A stretch of DNA of 64,000 bases from an uncultured Megasphaera sp. (GTDB taxonomy: Bacteria > Bacillota > Negativicutes > Veillonellales > Megasphaeraceae), in assembly GCA_934193515.1 (NCBI GenBank), contig CAKPVJ010000004.1, positions 42,378-106,377 of the forward strand. Direction: 5' to 3'. Made by a program: the position numbers and the translations under genes. Position 1 is the first letter of the stretch. Every line of letters begins with the position of its first letter. This document shows, piece after piece, positions 1-8,164 of the stretch. The notes under the pieces are model-generated. The model made no database searches. It was not told where the DNA came from and saw nothing but the letters and a program-made list of their open reading frames with translations.

Positions 1-1
1 T

Positions 2-3000
2 ACGCTTCATTCCTTTTGTCAGGATGTCATTCGCCGCTACTTTTATACCATAGATATCGATCCGGCAGTTACGATTGCCGGCAATGAAGAATTGAGCCTG
101 CTGCGCAAGCGTGTATTGGAAGAGGTCTTTCTTTCCTATTATGATGACGAAAAAAAGGCGGGATTTCTCTATCCGTTGGCAGATATGTTTGGCAATGACC
201 GCGGCGACGATGCGTTGATGGAAACGGTCAGCCAGATGTATGAATATTCCCGCAGTATGCCGTGGCCGCAGGCGTGGCTGGAACGGGCCGCCGGGGCCTA
301 CGATATAGATGACAATGCCGCTATCGATGACATGGATTGGATACAGCCTATTAAAGAAGACATACGGCGGATGCTGCAGCGACAGGTTCGTTTGTACCAA
401 AATATCACAAAGCAGCTGCAGCAGCGTCCTTCGTTTGCTTTGGCGTATGAAACCTTTGCCGCAGAGCAGGGAGCTATGGAACAGGCACTGCAGTGCCAAA
501 CGTGGGAGAAAATGCAAAAAGCCGTGCTGGCGATTGAATTTCCTCGGCTTAAGCAAATGCGCGGCTTAGATGAAGAAGAAAAAAGTTTTTGGGAACAATG
601 TAAAAATGTACGCAAGGCCTGCAAAAAAGAAGTGACAGAATCGATACAGGCACCGTATTTTTCAGCCAGTGCTGACGAATGGCTGCAGGGCATACGGGAT
701 ATGGCACCGATGATGCACGGACTCGTCGCGTTGACAAAAGATTTTGCCAACGCATATGGGGCAGCCAAAAAAGAAAAGGGATGGATTGATTTCAGCGATT
801 TGGAACATTTCTGCCTGCGTATTTTGCTGGATAAGACATCGACACCGGCGCATCCCGTACCGTCAGTGGCAGCGTTGGAACTGAGAGATTCGTATGCCGA
901 AGTAATGATCGATGAATACCAGGATACCAATGGCGTACAAGAATTGATTACTCAGCTGGTATCCAAAGAAAATAATCGTTTTATGGTCGGCGATATCAAA
1001 CAGAGCATTTATCGGTTTCGTTTGGCGGACCCGACGTTGTTTTTGCAGAAATATCAGACGTACAGCCGCGAAGAACATGCTGTAGAACGCTGTATTGATT
1101 TGGCTAAAAATTTCCGCAGCGTGCCGTTGATTTTACATGCTGTCAATGAAGTGTTTTCTAGAGCGATGACAAAGGACGCGACGGGTATGGCCTATGGAGA
1201 ACGAGAACAGCTGTATGACGGCAGGATGACGCCGACAGATGCAGAGTGGGTCGGCGGCCCGGTGGAAATACATCTCGTCAATACGAAAGCGGAAGACCAG
1301 CCGAATGAAGAAGAACCTGCGCAGGAAGGGACGGCTTTTGAAAAGGAATGCCAGGTCATTGCGTCCCGGATTCAAGAATTAAAGGGCAGCAAATTGCTGG
1401 CAGCCAAAAAAGACGGCACGATGGAACCGCTGACGTATCGGCATATCGTCATCCTGCTGCGGTCTTTGGCAGGAAAAGCAGATACGCTGCTTCAAACACT
1501 GCAGGCAGCAGGCATACCGGCGTATGCAGAACAAAACGGCGGCTATTTTGCGGCGATTGAAGTGCAGGTCATGTTGGCGCTGCTGCAGTGTATCGACAAT
1601 CCGGAGCAGGATTTGGCGATGGCAGCCGTACTCCGTTCCCCGCTTGTCGGCATGCAGGAAGAAACCCTGTCTTTGCTGCGCTTGGCGAGTGATACGACAC
1701 TTTGGCAGGCTATACCGGCCTTTGTCGAAACGATGGATGCGGCAGAAGATAAGCAGAAACTGCAGCAGTTTTATGAACAGTTGAATGCCTGGCGGACGTA
1801 CAGCCGCCGGCACAGCGTGGCAGAACTGCTGCAGCGGCTGTATCAGGAAACCGGATATTATGAGTATGTCGGCGGCATGCCCGGCGGGGCCGTTCGCCAA
1901 GCCAACCTGCAGGCACTGTACGACAGAGCCGGGCAGTATGAAAAAGCAGGATTTCACGGCGTGTTCCGCTATCTGCGCTTTATTCACAAAATGCAGGAAG
2001 ACGGTGTCGATTTAGCGCCGGCTAAAGTACTCAGCGAACGGGAAGATGTAGTCCGGATTATGAGTATTCATAAAAGCAAAGGCTTGGAATTTCCCGTTGT
2101 TATTTTGGCAAATGCAGGCAAGAAGTTTAACCGCCAGGATATACAGTCACTGCTTCTGTTTCATAATACGTTGGGAATTGGCTTAAAGCAGTTTGATGCG
2201 ACGTGGCGCATGACGTATCCCACTATGATTTGGAACGGCATTTCTTCCCGTTTGGCCTGGGAAAGCACGGCTGAAGAAGAACGAATTTTGTATGTAGCTA
2301 TGACAAGAGCCAGAGATAAACTGATTGTGACGGGTCATTCTTCCCATTTGGATACAGACTGGCAGCGTTGGGACAGTCAGATAGAGCCGGTTCAGTCCAA
2401 ATCATATTTGGACTGGATTATGCCGTGTGTTTGCAGTCAGACGCAGCATGTTGATGTGGAAGCATCGCTGGCAGTACGCCGGACACTGCAGTGGCAGTGC
2501 GGACTGTGGGATGTGCACCTTTGGCAGCAGATTCCCGGCCCGGCAGTAACAGAAGAAGCACTGCAGGCAGAGCCGCGGTTGGCGCTGCTGCAGGCTGGCA
2601 GCTGCACGCAGACGGCGGTACCGGCATGGATGGAAAAACAGCTGTCTTGGCAGTATGCGTTTCCTAAGGCTGTGGCCACAGCGGCTAAGTTTTCTGTCTC
2701 TGAAATCAAACGGCAGTACGGACTTCTCCATACGGACGCATTGGAAGAAGAACAGCACATGGCATCCCCTATGGCACCGCAGCCGGAGGATGAAGATATA
2801 TTTGCAAAACTGCCGCCGTGGATGGCTGATGAAGAAGCGGCGGCAACCGGCGCGCAGCGCGGCACGGTCCTTCACAAAGTGATGCAGTATTTGGATATGC
2901 GTCCTGCCATGAATGCTAAAGAAATACGCCGCCAGCTGGCACAATGGGAACAAGACGGCCTATTTACTTCAGAAGAAACACAGCTCGTATATGTACCGGC

Positions 3001-3352
3001 TGTGCTGCAGTTTTGCTATTCTCCGTTGGGGCAGCGTATGGCAAAAGCAGCAACGGTACGCAGAGAATATCCGTTTAGTGTGATCCTTCCCGGCGGCGGC
3101 TATTTGCCGGATGTGGAAACCGGCGAGGGAATGCTCGTTCAAGGGGTCATTGACTGCCTTTTCCAAGAGGAACAGGGATGGGTACTGGTCGATTACAAGA
3201 CCGACCGGTTGGATACAGAAGATGCGTTTCGCCGTCGATATGCCGTACAGCTGGCATTATATCGGCAGGCAGTAGAACAAATCGGCGGCATTGCGCTGCA
3301 GCATATGTATATCTATAGTTTTCACTTGCAAAAAGAGATAGTGTTTGAATAA
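2..3352 (+). CDS. addA: ATP-dependent helicase/nuclease subunit A (AddA), 5' end cut by the window
   Basis: Helicase-nuclease subunit of the AddAB (RecBCD-like) double-strand-break repair enzyme. The reading frame is open from base 2, so the gene begins upstream of the window and the TTG at 92 is not its start. The Walker A region is missing. Visible UvrD/Rep helicase motifs are MIDEYQDTNG (motif II, about base 905), VGDIKQSIYRFR (motif III), MSIHKSKGLEFPVV (motif V, about base 2060) and LYVAMTRARDKL (motif VI). The C-terminal RecB-type nuclease is shown by GTVLHKVMQYL near 2860 and by GVIDCLF followed by VDYKTD near 3150-3200, the metal-binding D and the D-x-K of the PD-(D/E)XK fold. addB is expected just upstream. 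Identification is firm. Confidence 0.95.
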   Translation, partial: TLHSFCQDVIRRYFYTIDIDPAVTIAGNEELSLLRKRVLEEVFLSYYDDEKKAGFLYPLADMFGNDRGDDALMETVSQMYEYSRSMPWPQAWLERAAGAYDIDDNAAIDDMDWIQPIKEDIRRMLQRQVRLYQNITKQLQQRPSFALAYETFAAEQGAMEQALQCQTWEKMQKAVLAIEFPRLKQMRGLDEEEKSFWEQCKNVRKACKKEVTESIQAPYFSASADEWLQGIRDMAPMMHGLVALTKDFANAYGAAKKEKGWIDFSDLEHFCLRILLDKTSTPAHPVPSVAALELRDSYAEVMIDEYQDTNGVQELITQLVSKENNRFMVGDIKQSIYRFRLADPTLFLQKYQTYSREEHAVERCIDLAKNFRSVPLILHAVNEVFSRAMTKDATGMAYGEREQLYDGRMTPTDAEWVGGPVEIHLVNTKAEDQPNEEEPAQEGTAFEKECQVIASRIQELKGSKLLAAKKDGTMEPLTYRHIVILLRSLAGKADTLLQTLQAAGIPAYAEQNGGYFAAIEVQVMLALLQCIDNPEQDLAMAAVLRSPLVGMQEETLSLLRLASDTTLWQAIPAFVETMDAAEDKQKLQQFYEQLNAWRTYSRRHSVAELLQRLYQETGYYEYVGGMPGGAVRQANLQALYDRAGQYEKAGFHGVFRYLRFIHKMQEDGVDLAPAKVLSEREDVVRIMSIHKSKGLEFPVVILANAGKKFNRQDIQSLLLFHNTLGIGLKQFDATWRMTYPTMIWNGISSRLAWESTAEEERILYVAMTRARDKLIVTGHSSHLDTDWQRWDSQIEPVQSKSYLDWIMPCVCSQTQHVDVEASLAVRRTLQWQCGLWDVHLWQQIPGPAVTEEALQAEPRLALLQAGSCTQTAVPAWMEKQLSWQYAFPKAVATAAKFSVSEIKRQYGLLHTDALEEEQHMASPMAPQPEDEDIFAKLPPWMADEEAAATGAQRGTVLHKVMQYLDMRPAMNAKEIRRQLAQWEQDGLFTSEETQLVYVPAVLQFCYSPLGQRMAKAATVRREYPFSVILPGGGYLPDVETGEGMLVQGVIDCLFQEEQGWVLVDYKTDRLDTEDAFRRRYAVQLALYRQAVEQIGGIALQHMYIYSFHLQKEIVFE

Positions 3353-3383
3353 ATTGCATTTTTAGTATTGAGGAGGTAATGGT

Positions 3384-4043
3384 ATGGGAGTATTTGATGT
3401 CGTCGGTCCGGTCATGATTGGACCATCCAGCTCACACACTGCCGGTGCGGCACGAATCGGGCTGATGGCACGGGAAATTTTGAAAGACGAGCCGCAGTCT
3501 GTCACGATTACATTATACGGTTCGTTTGCCAAGACCTATAAAGGACACGGTACGGACAAAGCCTTAGTAGCCGGTCTGCTAGGCTTTTCTGCAGATGATG
3601 TGCGGCTGCGCACGTCGTTTGAAATCGCGGCCCAGCAGGGAATGCAGATTACATTCCATCGTTCTGAAGCAGAAGTCGATCATCCCAATACCGTCCGCAT
3701 TGCCATGAAAGGCAAAACGGGCAGAGAAATGGAAGTTGTCGGTGTATCCTTGGGCGGCGGCAAAATAGAAATTCGTGAAATCAACGGTGCCGGCGTATCG
3801 CTCAGCGGGGAAGAACATACGCTGATTACCGTGCATCGGGACAAACCGGGAATTATTGCGCAGGCGACGACGATTATGGCCATTGGACACATCAATGTAT
3901 CCAATATGCGCGTATTCCGCAGTGCGAAAAATGCAACAGCCGTTATGATTGTCTGCACGGACAGCCCGGTACCGCCGGAAATGGTCAGCATGATTAAAAA
4001 GATTTCAGCCATTGAAAGCGTCGTTACGCTCTTGCCCTTATAG
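3384..4043 (+). CDS. sdaAB: L-serine dehydratase, iron-sulfur-dependent, beta subunit
   Basis: 219 aa. Regulatory/substrate-binding half of the [4Fe-4S] L-serine ammonia-lyase that converts serine to pyruvate and ammonia in the cytoplasm. The N-terminus carries the family motif GPSSSHTAGAARIG (about residues 11-25), and residues about 145-219 form an ACT domain (TVHRDKPGIIAQ and following). An AGGAGGT at 3371-3377 sets the ATG at 3384. It lies 9 bases before sdaAA, so the two subunits are co-translated. This two-gene form is typical of Firmicutes. Confidence 0.95.
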   Translation: MGVFDVVGPVMIGPSSSHTAGAARIGLMAREILKDEPQSVTITLYGSFAKTYKGHGTDKALVAGLLGFSADDVRLRTSFEIAAQQGMQITFHRSEAEVDHPNTVRIAMKGKTGREMEVVGVSLGGGKIEIREINGAGVSLSGEEHTLITVHRDKPGIIAQATTIMAIGHINVSNMRVFRSAKNATAVMIVCTDSPVPPEMVSMIKKISAIESVVTLLPL

Positions 4044-4052
4044 GAGGATATG

Positions 4053-4940
4053 ATGTACAACTACGAATATAAAACACTGCATGAACTCATGGAACAGGCA
4101 GCGACGCAGCAGATGTCAGTATCTGAAATCGTGATGCGTCATGAAATGGAAACATCCGAACAGACAGAAGAAAAAGTACGGGCTTTGATGGCCAGCCGTC
4201 TGGATGTTTTTCACGAATCCATTCAAGCTGGACTGGAAGATAAGGGAAAATCCGTCAGCGGTCTGGTCGGCGGCGATGCAGAAAAACTGCTGCAGTCCCA
4301 AGCTAAGCTATTGGGGCCGCTGGCTCGTAAAGCCGCTGTATATGCATTGGCTGTCAGCGAAGCCAACGCCAAAATGTTCAAAATCGTAGCCTGCCCGACT
4401 GCCGGGTCGTGCGGTATTGTACCGGCTGTAATGATGGCTGCGGCAGAAGAATTGGATATAGCCAGAGATACTTGTGTCAATGCGCTCTTTACGGCTGCCG
4501 GCATAGGAGCTGTCGTAGCGCGCAATGCCTCCGTAGCCGGTGCTGTCGGCGGCTGTCAGGCTGAATGCGGTACAGCAGCTGCCATGGGAGCCGCCGCTGT
4601 TGCAGAAATGGCTGGCGGCAGTAATGACGAAATCATGCAGGCCTTTGCGTTATGCATGAAAAATACGCTGGGACTTGCCTGCGACCCCGTAGCCGGCCTG
4701 GTAGAAGTTCCCTGTGTCAAACGCAACGCTTGTTATGCTGTACTGGCGATTACTGCTGCTGAAATGGCACTTGCCGGCATCAAAAGCGTTATCCCGCCGG
4801 ATGAAGTCGTCGAAGCGATGGCTGAAATCGGCAGACTTATGCCGGTAGCCCTCAAAGAAACGTCAGATGGCGGTTTGGCGAGAACCCCAACAGGCAGGGC
4901 TATTGCCGAACGCCTGGAAAAAGCAATGGCGGCGGAATAG
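4053..4940 (+). CDS. sdaAA: L-serine dehydratase, iron-sulfur-dependent, alpha subunit
   Basis: 295 aa catalytic subunit partnered with SdaAB. The Cys residues expected to hold the oxygen-labile [4Fe-4S] cluster are seen in CPTAGSCG (about residue 113) and GGCQAECG (about 167), with a further Cys in ACDPVAGLVEVPC. ATG occurs twice in tandem at 4050 and 4053. AGGAGG at 4042-4047 is too close to the first, so 4053 is preferred. The labile cluster fits a strict anaerobe. Confidence 0.94.
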   Translation: MYNYEYKTLHELMEQAATQQMSVSEIVMRHEMETSEQTEEKVRALMASRLDVFHESIQAGLEDKGKSVSGLVGGDAEKLLQSQAKLLGPLARKAAVYALAVSEANAKMFKIVACPTAGSCGIVPAVMMAAAEELDIARDTCVNALFTAAGIGAVVARNASVAGAVGGCQAECGTAAAMGAAAVAEMAGGSNDEIMQAFALCMKNTLGLACDPVAGLVEVPCVKRNACYAVLAITAAEMALAGIKSVIPPDEVVEAMAEIGRLMPVALKETSDGGLARTPTGRAIAERLEKAMAAE

Positions 4941-5037
4941 TATCGCCGCTGCTGGAAAGCAGATAGTGAATTTTTAGATACGCTGTTATAGCAACCATAA
5001 AAAATCAGTACCTGCAAAGCAATTTGCTTAGAAACAT

Positions 5038-5074
5038 AAACCACCCTACGCGGCGGCGTTGAGGGTGGTTTTTT
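5038..5074. terminator. Rho-independent terminator after sdaAA
   Basis: AAACCACCCT pairs with AGGGTGGTTT around a short GC-rich loop and is followed by a T run. The rest of 4941-5265 holds no gene I can support. Confidence 0.85.
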
Positions 5075-5265
5075 ATGCAAGATTACGTACGATTGGGCCA
5101 AAAAAGCGAATGATGTCCATGCGCCTGCGAACATACAATAAATGACGGAATAATGCATGCTTTTAGTCCTGCTTGACAGTATAGGATATGCGTGTCATAC
5201 TAAGGAACATAAAGATACAGTAAAGATAAATTTTTTTACATCACAAACAAGACGAGGTGCAAACT

Positions 5266-6474
5266 ATGAGTGACGTAGTAAAAAAGTTAGTGGCTGAATA
5301 TGGCAGCCAATTAATTGAAAACCGTCGGTATTTACATGCCCACCCAGAATTATCATTTCATGAAACCAACACGGCCCAATGGGTTCGCAGCCGTTTGCAA
5401 AAAGCCGGTATTCCTATGCTTTCGGGGATTCACGGCAATAGTACCGTAGGGTATTTAAAAGGCAGCAAACCGGGCCCTTCCATTGGCTTGCGTGCTGATA
5501 TGGATGCCTTGGGATTGACGGAAGAAAATGATTTGCCCTATAAAAGCCAGACACCGGGCGTGATGCATGGCTGCGGCCATGATGCCCATACAGCGTTGTT
5601 GATGGCAGTAGCCGAATTATTGGCAGCCCATCAAGATTTAATTGCCGGTACGGTGTATTTTGTTTTTGAACAAGGCGAGGAAATGCTGCCCGGCGGTGCT
5701 GTACAGCTTGTGAAAGACGGCATCATGGATGCCATTGACTACATGTTTGCCATTCATGTCAATGCATCCAGTCCCGTTGGTCATATCGATGTGCAGTCCG
5801 GCGTGCGGTTTGCGGCAGTGGGCACATATGATTTGAAGATTACCGGCAAAGGCGGACACGGCGGTTTTCCGCATACAGCAAACAATCCGTTGATTCCGGC
5901 AGGAGAACTCATCAGTGCCATCAATATGATTCCTGCCCTAAAATGCGACCCCTTGGCAAACTGCACCGTGTCTGTATCGTATCTGCACTGCGGCGTAGAA
6001 GGCGTAGCCAACGTAATTCCGGCCAACGTCAGCATGGGCGGCTGCGTCCGCGTCCTCGATACCAAGCTGCGGACCTTTGTCATGGAAGAAATTGAACGGC
6101 TGAGCAAAGCGATTTGTGCCGCTCATCAATGCGAAGTCAAGGTTACGATGGTGTATGGCTATCCGGCATGTACCGTATCGCCGGAATGTGCGGCACTGAT
6201 GCAGGAAGCCGCGCAGGAACTTGGCATTACGGTAGATGATGTGCCGCCATCCCTGGGAGCAGAAGATTTCGGGTATTTTAGTGAACAAAAACCAGCCGGC
6301 GTTGGCTGGTTTGGCTTGGGTGACCCTACAGGCGGACATGAATTGACACCGCATCACAACCCCTATTTTTATTTAGATGATGCCAAAGGAATGCCGCTGG
6401 CATTGGAATATATGCTGACAGTATATCTAAAGGCAGTACAACAATTGAATACCACAGAAAGTGAAGTGAATTAG
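5266..6474 (+). CDS. M20-family amidohydrolase / peptidase (M20D type)
   Basis: 402 aa. Zinc-dependent hydrolase of the M20D group (N-acyl-amino acid, hippurate or N-acetyl-diaminopimelate amidohydrolases). Visible landmarks are HAHPELSFHE (about 25), GLRADMDALG (about 80), GCGHDAHTA (about 105), EQGEEMLPGG (about 137), the dimerisation-domain GKGGHGGFPH (about 198) and GAEDFGYF near the C-terminus, so the metal-site residues look intact. The GTG at 5257 lies inside the ribosome binding site GACGAGGTG, so the ATG at 5266 is the start. The stop codon abuts the ATG of the next gene, a membrane protein, which suggests uptake plus hydrolysis of an acylated amino acid or peptide. The substrate cannot be read from the sequence. 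Confidence 0.85.
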   Translation: MSDVVKKLVAEYGSQLIENRRYLHAHPELSFHETNTAQWVRSRLQKAGIPMLSGIHGNSTVGYLKGSKPGPSIGLRADMDALGLTEENDLPYKSQTPGVMHGCGHDAHTALLMAVAELLAAHQDLIAGTVYFVFEQGEEMLPGGAVQLVKDGIMDAIDYMFAIHVNASSPVGHIDVQSGVRFAAVGTYDLKITGKGGHGGFPHTANNPLIPAGELISAINMIPALKCDPLANCTVSVSYLHCGVEGVANVIPANVSMGGCVRVLDTKLRTFVMEEIERLSKAICAAHQCEVKVTMVYGYPACTVSPECAALMQEAAQELGITVDDVPPSLGAEDFGYFSEQKPAGVGWFGLGDPTGGHELTPHHNPYFYLDDAKGMPLALEYMLTVYLKAVQQLNTTESEVN

Positions 6475-7650
6475 ATGAATCCTTTTTTAGCGCTTATTAT
6501 TATATTTTTGGTCTATGCCATTGGGGATTTTGTAGCCGATAAGACGAAGGCCTTTGTGTCATCTATGCTGGCGTGTGCCGTCATTTTTACTATAGGATTT
6601 TGGTGCGGCCTGCCCAAAACAATTTTTGTGGATTCGGGACTTATCCCATTTGCCAAATTGACGGTCTGCATGTTTTTGATTCACATCGGAACAACGATTC
6701 GGATTCGTGATTTTGCCAAAGAATGGAAAACCGTTTTAGTCACGCTGATAGCGACGATTGCCGTAGCCGGCGGCGTCTTCTTTGTAGGACGCTTTTTCAT
6801 GGATCCGTACTACGCATTAGTCGGCGCGCCTGTTTTGGCCGGCGGCATGGTGGCTTATTTGGTTATGGCACCTATCGGTGATATACTGGCAAGGCCGGAC
6901 ATTCAAGTCTTTGCCGTTCTTGTTCTCGTGTTTCAGAATTTTGTCGGCATTCCGATTGCCAGCTTTTTTTGCAAACGGGAAGGCGATGCGTATTGTCAAA
7001 AATTCCGCGAAGGAATGCTGAAAGACCCTGTCAATATTTTGGAAGGGAAAAAGAAAGCGACAAACCGCTCCTGGCTTCGCGTCATTTATTTGCCGGAAAA
7101 ATTCAGCACGACCAATATCATTTTATTGAAATTGGCAGCGATTTCCTATGTATCTGTTTTATTGGGACAAGCGACAGGGTTGAGCTTCCTGATTTATGGC
7201 CTGATTTTTGGTGTATTGCTTCATGAAATCGGCTTGTTGGAAGAAAGCTGTCTGACGAAAGCCAATGGCTTGGGATTTGTTCTTGCCGGTGCGGTGGCCA
7301 TGATTTTTGTAGGATTGACAAATACGACGCCGACAATGCTTCTCAGCATGATTATTCCGCTGCTTATTGTGCTCTTCGTAGGAACGATTAGCTGCTCGAT
7401 TGCAGCAGCCATTGTCGGCAAGTTTGTCCATTTTGATTGGAAACTGTCGATTGCGATGGCCATTACAGCCTTTTTTGGATTCCCTGCTACGTATCTGATT
7501 TCGCTGGAAGTATCACGAGCCTGCGGCGAAACGCCGGAAGAACAAAAAGCTGTCTTGGATTACATTATGCCGAAATTGGTCATTGCCGGTATCGTATCCG
7601 TATCCGTTGTATCCGGTGTTCTTGCCGGTGTCATGGTACATTGGATTTAA
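6475..7650 (+). CDS. Polytopic membrane protein, putative transporter
   Basis: 391 aa, almost entirely hydrophobic segments (about ten to eleven predicted membrane spans by eye) with a polar loop around residues 180-210 (EGMLKDPVNILEGKKKATNRS). No family motif is recognised with certainty; the overall look is that of a secondary carrier for an organic anion or amino acid derivative. The ATG directly follows the TAG of the M20 amidohydrolase, so the two genes are almost certainly translated from one mRNA and the amidohydrolase substrate is the best guess for the cargo. Confidence 0.65.
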   Translation: MNPFLALIIIFLVYAIGDFVADKTKAFVSSMLACAVIFTIGFWCGLPKTIFVDSGLIPFAKLTVCMFLIHIGTTIRIRDFAKEWKTVLVTLIATIAVAGGVFFVGRFFMDPYYALVGAPVLAGGMVAYLVMAPIGDILARPDIQVFAVLVLVFQNFVGIPIASFFCKREGDAYCQKFREGMLKDPVNILEGKKKATNRSWLRVIYLPEKFSTTNIILLKLAAISYVSVLLGQATGLSFLIYGLIFGVLLHEIGLLEESCLTKANGLGFVLAGAVAMIFVGLTNTTPTMLLSMIIPLLIVLFVGTISCSIAAAIVGKFVHFDWKLSIAMAITAFFGFPATYLISLEVSRACGETPEEQKAVLDYIMPKLVIAGIVSVSVVSGVLAGVMVHWI

Positions 7651-7704
7651 CATTATAAAGAGAGCGATGACGTTCTTTATAACAGCATAAAAAGTCATAC
7701 TAAA

Positions 7705-7755
7705 AAGAGCTTTGAAAAATGAAGTTGTCATATCATTTTTCAAAGCTCTTCTCTT
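7705..7755. terminator. Bidirectional terminator
   Basis: A perfect 18-bp inverted repeat (AAGAGCTTTGAAAAATGA and its complement, 10-base spacer), followed by T-rich sequence on the + side and preceded by A-rich sequence that reads as T-rich on the other strand. It separates the transporter gene from the small minus-strand ORF. A weaker hairpin (TTATAAAG/CTTTATAA) lies at 7653-7682. Confidence 0.8.
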
Positions 7756-7960
7756 ATTTTTCTGCCATTACCGTGCGAACGATAGGCCTGCTCGTTTCAT
7801 GTACGGCAATACGGCTTTGTGCAAATGCCGGCTGTCCTTCCAATCGACGATAAATCACGCGGCATAATCCTGCCGAAATCGGCATATTCCTGTCTTGTTT
7901 TACAAAAGCCAGTAATAATTCCGCTTCAAACTGGCTTAATTCCACACAACGCGTCTTCAT
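7754..7960 (-). CDS. Small hypothetical protein (68 aa)
   Basis: Unrecognised. A 68-residue ORF starting MKTRCVELSQFEAELL, mixed charged/hydrophobic, with no signal peptide or membrane span. On the minus strand AAAGGG lies about 9 bases upstream of the ATG, and the 18-bp terminator hairpin lies just past the stop, which together support a real gene. It overlaps a plus-strand ORF (7819-8016) that has no such support. No function is proposed. Confidence 0.5.
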   Translation of the reverse strand: MKTRCVELSQFEAELLLAFVKQDRNMPISAGLCRVIYRRLEGQPAFAQSRIAVHETSRPIVRTVMAEK

Positions 7961-8164
7961 ACTGTCATCCCTTTACTGATGTAATGCTATCCTTCATGCT
8001 GTACCTAGCTGTATAAAACCTTTTTTATTAATGTTATTGTACTATATTTAGATAGCCATTACAAGAGAGAATAGTTCCTGTTTTGCAATAGGATATATAA
8101 TAGACAAAGTGAGTGTTATTTCGTATAATAAAATATGCATTTTTATAGAAGGAAAGGAGAAAAA

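Noticed and set aside
7819..8016. 65-aa plus-strand ORF opposite the small hypothetical gene
   Set aside because: No ribosome binding site and it runs through the presumed promoter region of both neighbours.
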